Shown: in pieces, positions 7,202 to 15,510 of the stretch
Position numbering within the stretch: the first letter of the stretch is position 1
Layout of the letters: each line of letters begins with the position of its first letter
The notes under the pieces: generated by a model
Seen by the model: only the letters and a program-made list of their open reading frames with translations
Database searches by the model: none
Told to the model about the DNA's origin: nothing
Program-made: the position numbers and the translations under genes
Assembly: GCA_902796565.1 (NCBI GenBank)
Contig: CADBPP010000082.1
Coordinates: 1 to 17,998 of the forward strand
Length of the DNA: 17,998 nucleotides
Source of the DNA: an uncultured Eubacteriales bacterium
GTDB taxonomy: Bacteria; Bacillota; Clostridia; Eubacteriales; Anaerofustaceae
Direction of reading: 5' to 3'

Positions 7202-8863
7202 TCAAACCTCCTCCACTCCGTCCTCGGTAAAGTTCAGGACTCTGTCGCATATCGACAGTGCTGCGCTTCTGTGGGTCACGATGATGACGGTCCTGTCAGT
7301 AAGGGTCCTCAGGTTTTCGAGAAGCCTCTGCTCGGTGCCCGCGTCCAGTGCGCTGGTGGCTTCGTCCAGCAGCAGGATCGGCGAATCGGAAAATATTGCC
7401 CGGGAAAGTGCGATGCGCTGCATCTGTCCCTCGGAAAGCCCCGTTCCCCTTTCTCCCAGAGTAAGGTCAAGATCGTTGACGAATTCATCTGCGCAGGCTA
7501 TCTCCAGGGCCCTTCTGAGTCTTTCTTCATCCGCGGCTTCCGACGGGGACGCAAAGGAGACTATCTCCCTTATGGTCCCGTTCATCAGGGCGTTTCCCTG
7601 GGGCACATAGGCAAACAGGCGCCGGTAGTATGAACTCAGCTCATTTCCGTCTATGTAGCGCTCGCCCTGTTCCAGGGGATACATGCACATCAGAAGCTTG
7701 AGCACGGTGCTTTTGCCGGATCCGCTGTGACCGGTGAACGCCACCGTCTCACCTTTTCTTATCTCAAGATCCAGCCCCTCCAGCGTCACTCCCGGCTCCC
7801 CATCATCCCGGGGACTGTATGTGAAGCAGGCCTGCCTGAGGCCAAGGGCGTGAAAATCATGTTCGTAATAATCTCTCATTGCGCAGGAGTCCGCCACGAT
7901 GCCGTCACCGGCGTAGGACTCCGCCTCCATAAGCCTTTCTGCGCTGGCTGTCATGGCATACCACCGGGGAAGATACCCGCTGATGTTCGCGAAGGGCGTC
8001 TGGATCTGCCCGATCAGCTGCATCACAGCGGTAAGGGTGCCGTAGCTTACTCTCCCCGTCATTATGCCCCAGGCGCAGTATACCACTCCGAGAAGATACA
8101 GGCCCTGCATGGCGGCGCTGAAGCCTGTGTTTGCTATGTTGGAGAAAAGGTTCCGCTTCATCCTCGCGGCCTTATGCTCCGACATGGCTTTTCCCGCCCC
8201 GGACATGGTCTGTTCCTCGGCGGAGAAAGCTTTTATCAGCATCAGGTTCGATATCCTCTCCTGCAGGAAGATCCTGAGCCGCCCGTCGCTCTCCTGGATG
8301 TCCTTGTGAAGGCGCTTTAATACGCCGCGGAAGGAGCACGTAACTATGATAAGAAAGATCCCTGCCGGAATGAGGACATAGGCGAACCAGCGGTCAAGGA
8401 CGATGATCATCACCAGAGCGGACACGAGACGGATTACGGTGCCGAATAGTCCCGGGAGTATCTCGATGGCTCCGGCGGATACCACCGTGGTGTCATTTGT
8501 GAGGCGGTTAAGCCATTCCGCAGTGTGTGTCGACGCCACAGCGGAATAATCCCTGCTGAGGATGTTTTCCAGCAGTCTCGCTTTAAAAGTGTTCTCGATG
8601 TCGGCTTTTCCCAGTTCCCTGAGCCAGCGTACCGCCGCGCTGAATGAAAGCTGCAGCACCACCAGTATAATGATGCGGATCACGTTCAGGCGGAACAGTT
8701 CGACATCACGGGAAACAGCGCTGTCCACGATGGCGCGAAGGAACAGGGCATACAGGACCCCTGTGGCCCCCGAAATGCCCTGGATAAGAGTCAGCGCGAG
8801 GATGTATCCCTTCCTGCTCCCTGTGACGTTCCAAAGCCACTTAAGGGTGCTTTTTCTTCCCAT
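7202..8863 (-). CDS. ABC exporter half-transporter, peptide-type, last gene of cassette
   Basis: A 553-residue fusion of a six-span membrane domain (about 1-315) and an ATPase domain (about 335-553). The ATPase is complete: Walker A GHSGSGKST (378-386), Q-loop YVPQG (419-423), signature LSEGQ (476-480), Walker B ILLLDE (496-501) and switch His531. It has no N-terminal C39 leader-peptidase domain, so any substrate must be matured by another protein, plausibly the S24/S26 peptidase encoded just upstream. The start lies one base after that gene's stop. LSEGQ-type exporters of this size are common next to PqqD-like and peptidase genes in Firmicute peptide clusters. It should act as a homodimer in the cell membrane; substrate unknown. 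It could instead export lipid or drug, but the neighbours argue for a peptide. Confidence 0.9.
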   Translation of the reverse strand: MGRKSTLKWLWNVTGSRKGYILALTLIQGISGATGVLYALFLRAIVDSAVSRDVELFRLNVIRIIILVVLQLSFSAAVRWLRELGKADIENTFKARLLENILSRDYSAVASTHTAEWLNRLTNDTTVVSAGAIEILPGLFGTVIRLVSALVMIIVLDRWFAYVLIPAGIFLIIVTCSFRGVLKRLHKDIQESDGRLRIFLQERISNLMLIKAFSAEEQTMSGAGKAMSEHKAARMKRNLFSNIANTGFSAAMQGLYLLGVVYCAWGIMTGRVSYGTLTAVMQLIGQIQTPFANISGYLPRWYAMTASAERLMEAESYAGDGIVADSCAMRDYYEHDFHALGLRQACFTYSPRDDGEPGVTLEGLDLEIRKGETVAFTGHSGSGKSTVLKLLMCMYPLEQGERYIDGNELSSYYRRLFAYVPQGNALMNGTIREIVSFASPSEAADEERLRRALEIACADEFVNDLDLTLGERGTGLSEGQMQRIALSRAIFSDSPILLLDEATSALDAGTEQRLLENLRTLTDRTVIIVTHRSAALSICDRVLNFTEDGVEEV

Positions 8864-8864
8864 T

Positions 8865-9329
8865 TCACCGTTCCTTTCGAAGTATCCTTTTCAAAAGTGG
8901 CAGGATACCCATCTTCCGGGCGCATTTCACCGCCGCCCGTCTGAAATATACTGCGGCCTTCCTCAGCGGATAGATCGCGGTCCACAGCCGTGAATATAAC
9001 CTGTAGCCCGGCTCCGCCACATCGTGGCTCACGCCGCCCCTCTGAAAACCTGTCAATACCCCAATGACTTCGCTGTCCGGCACCCTCTCCGTTACGTAGG
9101 TGTTGTCGCCCCGGATGAGGTAGCCCTCCTCGCTTACACCTATGACTCTGTGCAGCACATAGCTGTCGCCTCTCCTGTACAGAGCGACGTCATATTTCCT
9201 AAGCGCCGAGGCAGCCGGCTCTATTATCACCAGGTCCCTGTTCTGCCGCAGCATGGGATTCATGCTGACGCCCTTTATCCTGTATACGAGCCTGCCGTCC
9301 CTCTCCAGCAGTTCCTCAAACGAAGTCAT
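8865..9329 (-). CDS. S24/S26-family peptidase of Ser-His type with basic tail
   Basis: A 154-residue protein with the signal-peptidase core: GVSMNPML carries the nucleophile Ser22, YVLHRVIG carries His60 where bacterial leader peptidases have Lys, and LIRGDN (71-76) is the third box. A Ser-His arrangement is known from SipW and archaeal/ER-type signal peptidases. There is no hydrophobic anchor at the N terminus. Instead, residues about 108-154 are rich in Arg and Lys with interspersed aromatic residues, which could hold the protein at the inner membrane surface. The start overlaps the pqqD-like stop by four bases (ATGA). In context it may cleave a leader from a modified peptide before export by the next gene. 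That role, and whether it is catalytic, are inference. Confidence 0.82.
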   Translation of the reverse strand: MTSFEELLERDGRLVYRIKGVSMNPMLRQNRDLVIIEPAASALRKYDVALYRRGDSYVLHRVIGVSEEGYLIRGDNTYVTERVPDSEVIGVLTGFQRGGVSHDVAEPGYRLYSRLWTAIYPLRKAAVYFRRAAVKCARKMGILPLLKRILRKER

Positions 9330-9586
9330 TCCGTTATGGCGCCGATGCCCCTGAGAGTCTCGATGATCCGTTCGACGTCGGAAGCGATGGTCTCCCTGGG
9401 AGCGTCATATTTCCCGCACATTTCATCGATTATCTTTTCGGGGCTCGTTTCCTCTTTCAGGCAGTTCACTATAAAGGCTGCGGTCTCGTTGCTTCGCACG
9501 ATGCCGTTGAATGATCCCGCGCCCACGGGGACCAGGAATTGGGTGTCGTCTATGTCCTGGGTGATGAAATCGTCTTTAAGCTTCAT
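9326..9586 (-). CDS. PqqD-family small protein (RiPP recognition element type)
   Basis: An 86-residue protein whose pattern fits PqqD-like winged-helix domains: an opening beta region (FITQDIDDTQFLVPVG), FNGIVRSNETAAFIVNCL in the middle, then a two-helix end (SPEKIIDEMCGKYDAP, VERIIETLRGIGAI). In RiPP pathways such domains bind the leader of a precursor peptide and present it to a modifying enzyme or protease. AGGAG ten bases upstream supports the ATG. It sits 18 bases after the kinase-like gene and overlaps the peptidase start, so the cassette is one transcript. No radical-SAM partner, as used with true PqqD, is present in the window. Confidence 0.85.
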   Translation of the reverse strand: MKLKDDFITQDIDDTQFLVPVGAGSFNGIVRSNETAAFIVNCLKEETSPEKIIDEMCGKYDAPRETIASDVERIIETLRGIGAITE

Positions 9587-9604
9587 GGATCGATTGCTCC
9601 TTTT

Positions 9605-10348
9605 TCATGATATTTGCCCGTTCATTCCTCTCCAGGCCGTCATCGCCGCCTCAGGCGACATATTGCAGCCCAGCCGGTACAGATCCACACTGTCCAGAAG
9701 GACCTTTTCCAGTTCCATTATACGGATCATCCTCACGGGGTCGGAGGAACGGTAGATCTGTTTTATTATCACAGGGAAGGCGTCAGCCTTTCCCATCCTT
9801 TCAATGTGGTTCGTCTCATCCCTGGTGAGCCATATGACGGCCTTCAGGGGAGCCGAAGCGTTTCTGGAGAGATGGTGCTTTCCATCCCATGGGGTACCGT
9901 ATACGGTGGGAGTGCCTCCTGCGATACGGATCAGGGGTTTGTCATCGTTTATCATCGTGACCCTATCCCCGAAGAGCTCTCTCCAGAGCCTGGCGTGGGT
10001 GCTCTTCCCGGTCCCGCTGGCAGCGGTGAATACATATCCCTCGCCATCCATGCACAGCGCGGAGCCGTGCATCAGAAGGACACCGTGTTCCGTCATTTTT
10101 TCGGCGATGAGCTCATGAATGGCATTGTTTTCCAGAAACCTGTCGGAATAGGAGCGGGCCGGGATGCCCCCGGCTTCATTCATGAGGTCGAAATTGGTCT
10201 GCATCCTCCTGAGGTCTTCATCAGTGGGCTCCACGGTGAAAAGGGGGGCCCGCTCAGACAGATAATCCTTCAGAAAGTCCCTGTTCGCTGTGAATCTGCA
10301 TTTTATCCGGCAGGGGACGCCGGCGAGTTCCACGACAAAGTCCTCCAC
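9605..10348 (-). CDS. HPr kinase-like P-loop protein, first gene of cassette
   Basis: The 247-residue protein has a P-loop AASGTGKSTH (109-118), an acidic pair in MINDDKPLIR (D135, D136) and the segment YGTPWDGKHHLSRN (150-163), the pattern of HPr-kinase/phosphorylase-like proteins found in peptide clusters. It is not the standard HprK: the N-terminal half is different and the usual HPr-serine phosphorylation surroundings are absent. Related kinases in some lasso clusters, such as paeninodin, phosphorylate the precursor peptide. The GTG at 10348 is chosen because GGAGG lies five bases before it; another GTG four codons upstream (10360) is in frame but lacks a good site. Its substrate may be a peptide bound by the PqqD-like protein, but that is inference. 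Confidence 0.83.
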   Translation of the reverse strand: MEDFVVELAGVPCRIKCRFTANRDFLKDYLSERAPLFTVEPTDEDLRRMQTNFDLMNEAGGIPARSYSDRFLENNAIHELIAEKMTEHGVLLMHGSALCMDGEGYVFTAASGTGKSTHARLWRELFGDRVTMINDDKPLIRIAGGTPTVYGTPWDGKHHLSRNASAPLKAVIWLTRDETNHIERMGKADAFPVIIKQIYRSSDPVRMIRIMELEKVLLDSVDLYRLGCNMSPEAAMTAWRGMNGQIS

Positions 10349-10382
10349 TTTATCCTCCACCGCCTTCAGTACGCACCCGCCG

Positions 10383-10410
10383 GCGGAAAGGAACGCACGG
10401 TCCTTTCCGC
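10383..10410. promoter_or_regulatory. Ten-base-pair hairpin in leader of the peptide-type cassette
   Basis: GCGGAAAGGA and TCCTTTCCGC are perfect arms around an eight-base loop, 35 bases upstream of the kinase-like gene's start. No T-run follows in either direction, so it is not a terminator. It lies within the predicted 5' leader and could be an operator, an RNA stability element or a protein-binding hairpin. Confidence 0.55.
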
Positions 10411-10430
10411 TGCGGTATGCTGTTTAATCA

Positions 10431-10461
10431 ATTATACACGAGCATCGCTGCATTTTAACAA
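10431..10461 (-). promoter_or_regulatory. Candidate promoter of the peptide-type cassette
   Basis: On the minus strand a perfect TATAAT (10431-10436) with TG before it is preceded by TTGTTA (10456-10461) at 19 bases. The -35 overlaps the end of the purL terminator. The spacing is long, but the position directly after a terminator and before the cassette makes a promoter plausible, with a start near 10424. Confidence 0.55.
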
Positions 10462-10492
10462 AAAGGGCGGGGAAAACCTTTCCTCACCCTTT
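10459..10492 (-). terminator. Intrinsic terminator of the purine operon after purL
   Basis: On the minus strand AAAGGGTGAGGAAA pairs with TTTCCCCGCCCTTT around a GGT loop, with one A-C mismatch and one G-T pair, and ends in five T. It lies 29 bases after the purL stop and separates the purine operon from the cassette downstream. Confidence 0.8.
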
Positions 10493-10520
10493 GTAAATAC
10501 TCTTTTGTATCGGCCCGGCC

Positions 10521-13500
10521 TCAGTTTTTCCTGAAGAACTCCGCCGCGGACTCGAACAGATGCATGTTGTAGACGCCATCCACGTTGCGGTAGAGGTTCC
10601 GGCCGATCCTTTCGGCGTGGCCCATCTTCCCGAGGACCCTTCCGTCAGGGGAAGTTATGCCCTCTATGCTCCATACAGAACCGTTCGGATTGTATGTGAG
10701 ATCGCTGGCCGCGTTTCCGTCGCAGTCGGCATACTGGGTCGCTATCTGACCGTTGCGTGCAAGCCTCTGAAGCATCTCGTCGGAGGCGACAAAGCGTCCC
10801 TCTCCGTGGGATACCGGTACAAGGAAGGTGTCACCGGTACTGAGTTTCGCGAACCATGGCGACAGGTCGGAGGCTATCCTTGTACGGACGATGCCCGAAT
10901 GATGCCTGGCCACGGTATTGAAGGTAAGGGTCGGGCTGTCCGGCTCGGGATCCACTATCCTGCCGTAGGGGACCAGGCCCAGCTTTATCAGCGCCTGGAA
11001 GCCGTTGCAGATGCCCAGCATGAGGCCTCCCTTCACATCCAGCAGTTCTGTGACCGCGTCCTTTATAAGGGGATTGCGGAAGAACGCAGTAATGAATTTC
11101 GCGCTTCCGTCGGGTTCGTCTCCGCCGGAGAATCCTCCCGGAATGAAGACCGCCTGGGAGTCCCTGATCCTCTCAGCGAAACTGCGGGCGCTGCGGGATA
11201 CGTCCTCGCTGGTCATGTTGTTGATAACGAAGATCTCTGCTTCGCACCCTCCGTCCTCCGCTGCTCTGGCGCTGTCGTATTCACAGTTCGTTCCCGGGAA
11301 CACGGGGATAAGGATGAGGGGCTTTGAAACGGTCACGTTCGGTGCGGGGTAAGGGATGCTCCTTACGAAGGTGACATTGTCGGGCGTTTCGTCGAAGGTC
11401 GCGCTGCTGCCGTACACTCCGCTGAGCTTATCCTCGCTGATGCCGCAAAGCTCCTTCACGCTGACTCTTTCGTTTTCAAATGTGATGAATCCGTCATCCG
11501 TGACCGTGCCGATCGCATCGTCGTCACGGATCCCGGGAGCGCATTCAAGGATGAAAGCGCCGTATGCCGGGGCGAACAGTTTCTCCCTGTCAAGACCTGT
11601 GAGGGAGGCGCCCATCATGTTTCCGAAGGCCATCTCCATAACGCTCACTGCTATCCCTTCGCTTCCCGGTGTCCTGCATGAGACAGCCTGGCCGCTTCTC
11701 AGAAGAGAGGTCACATCGGAAAAGACCTGCCTTAAGCTGTCAGCGTCGGGGAGACCGTTCTCATCCTTATCCGCTTCGATCAGGATGAGCTTGTTGCCGG
11801 AATGCTTGAGCTCAGGCGATACGATATGCTGTGCCTTTTCGGTGCATACGGCGAAGGATATGAGGGCAGGGGGCACATGAAGATCCTCGAAGGATCCGCT
11901 CATGGAATCCTTGCCTCCGATGGCGGCTACCTTAAGATCCAGCTGGGCCTTCAGCGCCCCGAGGAGCGCTTCCATGGGCTTTCCGAAGCTCACACTGTCG
12001 GTGGGTTTCTCAAAATATTCCTGGAAGGACAGATAAACATCCCTGAATTCGGCGCCTGTGGCGATCAGCCTGCAGACCGAATCCACCACGGCGAGATAGC
12101 TCCCCAGGTAGGGGCTCCTTTCCGTGACGTACGGGTCGTATCCCCATGACATCACTGAACAGTCCTGGGTATGGGAGGCTCCCACCGGGAAGAGATGCGC
12201 CATGGCCTGGATGGGGGTGAGCTGATATTTTCCTCCGTAGGGCATGAGCACCGTCCCAGCTCCGATGGTCGAATCAAAACGGTCCGACAGGGCCTTTCTG
12301 GAACAGACGGAGAGATCGGACGCACGGCTGCGCAGGAGCTCGCTGAAGCTGCCCTCCGGGAGCACGGGCTCCGCCGCGGCTCTTGAAGTCACAGCGCTGC
12401 GGTGCTTCGGGGCGCCGTTGGTGTCAAGGAACGAGCGGGCGATATCCACCACCCTCTGTCCCCTGTAGCGCATGATCAGTCTTTCGTTGTCCGTCACCAC
12501 CGCCACCGGAGTGGCTTCCAGGTTCTCATTTCTGGCAAGATCCAGGAATGTCTGCGTATCCTTGCCCTCGACGACCACGGCCATCCTCTCCTGGGATTCG
12601 GAGATGGCGATCTCCGTGCCGTCCAGTCCTTCATATTTCACCGGGACGCGGTCAAGATCTATGAACAGTCCCTCCGCAAGCTCCCCGATGGCGACGCTCA
12701 CTCCTCCCGCTCCGAAATCGTTGCAGCGCTTTATCATGAGCGAAGCCCTGGGATCTCTGAAGAGGCGCTGGAGTTTTCTTTCCTCAGGGGCGTTGCCCTT
12801 CTGGACTTCAGCCGCGCATGTCTCCACAGAATGGGATGTATGGGCCTTTGATGAGCCTGTTGCTCCTCCGATACCGTCACGGCCCGTCCTGCCTCCCAGC
12901 AGTATCACGGTGTCTCCGGGGGCCGGGCGGGAACGGACGACGTTCCTCTCCGGCACCGCGGCTATGACAGCTCCGGTCTCCATGTGCTTGGCCACGTAGC
13001 CCGGATGGTACAGCTCGTGTACGATGCCGGTGGCTATGCCTATCTGGTTTCCGTAGGAGGAATAGCCCCTGGCCGCTTCCGTGACCAGCTTTCTCTGGGG
13101 GAGCTTTCCGGGTATCGTCTCGCTTACGGGCACCGTCGGATCCGCCGCGCCCGTAAGGCGCATCGCTCCGTAGATATATGCCCTGCCGGAGAGGGGATCC
13201 CTGATGGCTCCGCCGATACAGGTGGCCGCGCCGCCGAAGGGTTCTATCTCCGTGGGATGGTTGTGGGTCTCGTTTTTGAACATAAGGAGCCAGTCCTCGC
13301 TGACGCCGTCCACCTCAATGGGGGCCTTGATGCTGCAGGCGTTTATCTCCTCGGATTCGTCCAGTTTGGTGAGCACTCCCCTGAGTTTAAGGTATTTTGT
13401 CGCGATGGTCGCCATGTCCATCAGGCAGACGGGCTTTCTGGATCCGACTTCCTTACGGATGCGCAGATACTCCTCGAAAGTCTCCCTGTGGGCCTTCTCC

Positions 13501-14213
13501 CCGAAGGCAACCTTGTCGATGACGGTGGAGAAGGTGGTATGGCGGCAGTGATCCGACCAGTAGGTGTCTATGAGTTTGATCTCCGTGACGGTGGGATCCC
13601 TCTTTTCCGAGGCGAAATACTCCCTGCACATCCGGAGATCGTCCAGGTCCATGGCGAGTCCCATGGAGGCTATCATGTCTTCGAGGGCCGCGTCATCCAT
13701 GGCGGTAAAGCCCGCCAGCCTTTCCACGGGTTCCGGCTCGGGATACACTGCTTCGAGACTGTCGGGAAGTTCCAGGGAAGCCCGGCGGGAGTCCACAGGG
13801 TTGATCATGTAGTTCACAACGGACTCGAAGGCCTCGTCTCCGATGTCTCCGTAAAGGAGGTATACCGTCGCGCAGTGTATGATGGGACGTTCCTTCTGGG
13901 AGATGAGCTGAATGCACTGCTGGGCTGAATCCGCCCTCATATCGAACTGTCCGGGCAGGTATTCGGTGGCAAAGACCCTGTCCGCGTCGGAAGTGTCCAG
14001 CTCCCGGTACACGTTGTCTACTTGGGGCTCTGAGAACACGGTGTCCACCGCACCCTCAAAAGTTTCAGCGTCTATGCGGTCCGCGTCATAGCGGTTAATG
14101 ATCCTTACCCTTTCCAGTCCCTGTGTGCCGGCAAGACCCTTCAGATCCTCCAGCAGTGATACGGCATTGTGGGAATACTCCTCTTTTTTCTCGACATATA
14201 TCCTGTAGACCAT
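10521..14213 (-). CDS. purL: Phosphoribosylformylglycinamidine synthase, single-chain
   Basis: Converts FGAR, glutamine and ATP to FGAM in purine synthesis. At 1230 residues it is the large single-chain form, joining a PurS-like N-terminal part, two AIR-synthase-like halves and a C-terminal glutaminase, unlike the PurS/PurL/PurQ set of Bacillus. Visible marks are YWSDHCRHTTF and FKNETHNHPTEIEPFGGA in the ATP-binding half and, in the glutaminase, FPGTNCEYDSA, GGFSGGDE, the nucleophile Cys1069 in GICNGFQ, and the His1199/Glu1201 pair in MGHAERIG. All needed residues appear intact. The ATG overlaps the purD stop by one base (TAATG), with a G-rich ribosome binding site before it. It is the last gene of the purine operon and is followed by a terminator. 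Clostridia often carry this single-chain type. Confidence 0.97.
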   Translation of the reverse strand: MVYRIYVEKKEEYSHNAVSLLEDLKGLAGTQGLERVRIINRYDADRIDAETFEGAVDTVFSEPQVDNVYRELDTSDADRVFATEYLPGQFDMRADSAQQCIQLISQKERPIIHCATVYLLYGDIGDEAFESVVNYMINPVDSRRASLELPDSLEAVYPEPEPVERLAGFTAMDDAALEDMIASMGLAMDLDDLRMCREYFASEKRDPTVTEIKLIDTYWSDHCRHTTFSTVIDKVAFGEKAHRETFEEYLRIRKEVGSRKPVCLMDMATIATKYLKLRGVLTKLDESEEINACSIKAPIEVDGVSEDWLLMFKNETHNHPTEIEPFGGAATCIGGAIRDPLSGRAYIYGAMRLTGAADPTVPVSETIPGKLPQRKLVTEAARGYSSYGNQIGIATGIVHELYHPGYVAKHMETGAVIAAVPERNVVRSRPAPGDTVILLGGRTGRDGIGGATGSSKAHTSHSVETCAAEVQKGNAPEERKLQRLFRDPRASLMIKRCNDFGAGGVSVAIGELAEGLFIDLDRVPVKYEGLDGTEIAISESQERMAVVVEGKDTQTFLDLARNENLEATPVAVVTDNERLIMRYRGQRVVDIARSFLDTNGAPKHRSAVTSRAAAEPVLPEGSFSELLRSRASDLSVCSRKALSDRFDSTIGAGTVLMPYGGKYQLTPIQAMAHLFPVGASHTQDCSVMSWGYDPYVTERSPYLGSYLAVVDSVCRLIATGAEFRDVYLSFQEYFEKPTDSVSFGKPMEALLGALKAQLDLKVAAIGGKDSMSGSFEDLHVPPALISFAVCTEKAQHIVSPELKHSGNKLILIEADKDENGLPDADSLRQVFSDVTSLLRSGQAVSCRTPGSEGIAVSVMEMAFGNMMGASLTGLDREKLFAPAYGAFILECAPGIRDDDAIGTVTDDGFITFENERVSVKELCGISEDKLSGVYGSSATFDETPDNVTFVRSIPYPAPNVTVSKPLILIPVFPGTNCEYDSARAAEDGGCEAEIFVINNMTSEDVSRSARSFAERIRDSQAVFIPGGFSGGDEPDGSAKFITAFFRNPLIKDAVTELLDVKGGLMLGICNGFQALIKLGLVPYGRIVDPEPDSPTLTFNTVARHHSGIVRTRIASDLSPWFAKLSTGDTFLVPVSHGEGRFVASDEMLQRLARNGQIATQYADCDGNAASDLTYNPNGSVWSIEGITSPDGRVLGKMGHAERIGRNLYRNVDGVYNMHLFESAAEFFRKN

Positions 14214-15484
14214 TATTTTCCCCCCTTTGCCTTAAGAGCTCTGGCACCGATGTCATTGCGCCAGAATGCGTTGGCGAAGCTGACTCTCTTTACTCTGGCG
14301 TACGCTTTTTCGATCGCCCCGGCGAGGGTAGCATCCCTGGCGGTGACTCCCAGGACCCTGCCTCCGTCCGAAAGCAGCCTGCCGTCGGATATTTTCGCTC
14401 CGGCTATGAACACATCCTCGGAGATATCCTCGGGGATGGTGATCTCAAAGCCCTTTTCGTAGGATACCGGATATCCCTCGGATGCCATGACCACGCAGCA
14501 GCAGGAGTCGTCGGAAAACCTGACATCGCATTCCGAGAGGGTCCCCTCTGTGACATGCATCATAACGTCCAGCAGGTCGCTCTCCATCAGGGGCAGTACC
14601 ACCTGTGTCTCCGGATCGCCGAAACGGCAATTGTATTCAATGACCTTCGGACCTTTTTCGGTGAGCATGAGCCCGAAGTAGAGGCAGCCGCGGAAGGTGC
14701 GGCCCTCTGCGTTCATCGCCTTCATGGTGGGGATGAAGATCTTCTCCATGCATTCCGCTGCGATCTCAGGCGTATAATAGGGATTCGGGGCCACTGTGCC
14801 CATCCCTCCGGTATTGAGGCCCTCATCGTTGTCCAGTGCCCTCTTGTGATCCATGGAGGAGACCATCGGAATCACGACGTTGCCGTCGGTGAAGGACAGA
14901 ACCGACACCTCCGGCCCGGTCAGAAATTCCTCTATGACTACCTTTGTGCCGGACTCGCCGAATTTTTTGTCCTCCATCATGGAGATGACGGCGTCCCTGG
15001 CCTCCTTATCGGTCTGCGCTATGATGACCCCTTTGCCCAGGGCGGGACCGTCCGCCTTGATGACTATCGGCGCGGGGTGTCCCTTAAGGTAGCGCAGTGC
15101 CTCGGCGCAGTCCGTGAAGGTCTCGTATTCCGCGGTGGGAATGCCGTACTTCTTCATCAGTGTCTTGGAGAAGATCTTGCTTCCCTCGATGATCGCGGCG
15201 TCCTTTACGGGCCCGAAGCAGGGTATGCCTTCGGCGTTCAGCGCGTCGACGCATCCCAGGATGAGGGGATCGTCCATTGATACCACCGCATAATCCACGG
15301 CGTTCTCCTTTGCGAAGCGGGCGATGCCCTCGATGTCCGTTGCCTTGATGGGGATGCATTCCGCGTCAGCGGCTATCCCTCCGTTTCCCGGCAGAGCGTA
15401 GATCTTCTCCGCCAGGGGACTGAGCTTTATCTTCTTGATTATCGCGTGCTCCCTTCCGCCGGAGCCTACTACCATTATCTTCAT
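14213..15484 (-). CDS. purD: Phosphoribosylamine-glycine ligase (GAR synthetase)
   Basis: Joins phosphoribosylamine and glycine using ATP, step two of purine synthesis. The 423-residue ATP-grasp enzyme opens with MKIMVVGSGGREHA, the standard N-terminal signature, and contains IVIKADGPALGKGVI (ATP-binding loop), NTGGMGTVAP and EYNCRFGDPETQ (metal and substrate site), followed by the C-terminal domain ending in KRVSFANAFWRNDIGARAL. Length is normal. GGGAGG lies six bases before the ATG, and the gene is 26 bases after the transformylase gene. It overlaps purL by one base. No changes in key residues were seen. Confidence 0.97.
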   Translation of the reverse strand: MKIMVVGSGGREHAIIKKIKLSPLAEKIYALPGNGGIAADAECIPIKATDIEGIARFAKENAVDYAVVSMDDPLILGCVDALNAEGIPCFGPVKDAAIIEGSKIFSKTLMKKYGIPTAEYETFTDCAEALRYLKGHPAPIVIKADGPALGKGVIIAQTDKEARDAVISMMEDKKFGESGTKVVIEEFLTGPEVSVLSFTDGNVVIPMVSSMDHKRALDNDEGLNTGGMGTVAPNPYYTPEIAAECMEKIFIPTMKAMNAEGRTFRGCLYFGLMLTEKGPKVIEYNCRFGDPETQVVLPLMESDLLDVMMHVTEGTLSECDVRFSDDSCCCVVMASEGYPVSYEKGFEITIPEDISEDVFIAGAKISDGRLLSDGGRVLGVTARDATLAGAIEKAYARVKRVSFANAFWRNDIGARALKAKGGK

Positions 15485-15510
15485 AAACTACCTCCCAGGC
15501 TGTATCTGTT

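Noticed and set aside
7202..10348. Lasso peptide cluster
   Set aside because: A PqqD-like protein, a kinase and an exporter are present, but the asparagine-synthetase-like cyclase and transglutaminase-like protease are missing and no precursor was found.
10366..10398. Ten-codon minus-strand ORF (GTG start) in the leader of the cassette, encoding VRSFPPAGAY
   Set aside because: AAAGGA is only two bases before the GTG and lies in a hairpin; the peptide is too short and has no leader features of a RiPP precursor.
12984..13928. Long antisense ORFs, for example 314 residues opposite purL, 385 residues at 14123-15280 opposite purD and 306 residues at 9614-10534 opposite the kinase-like gene
   Set aside because: All lie opposite strongly recognised genes, a common effect of GC-rich codon use; none has a good start site or recognisable motif.
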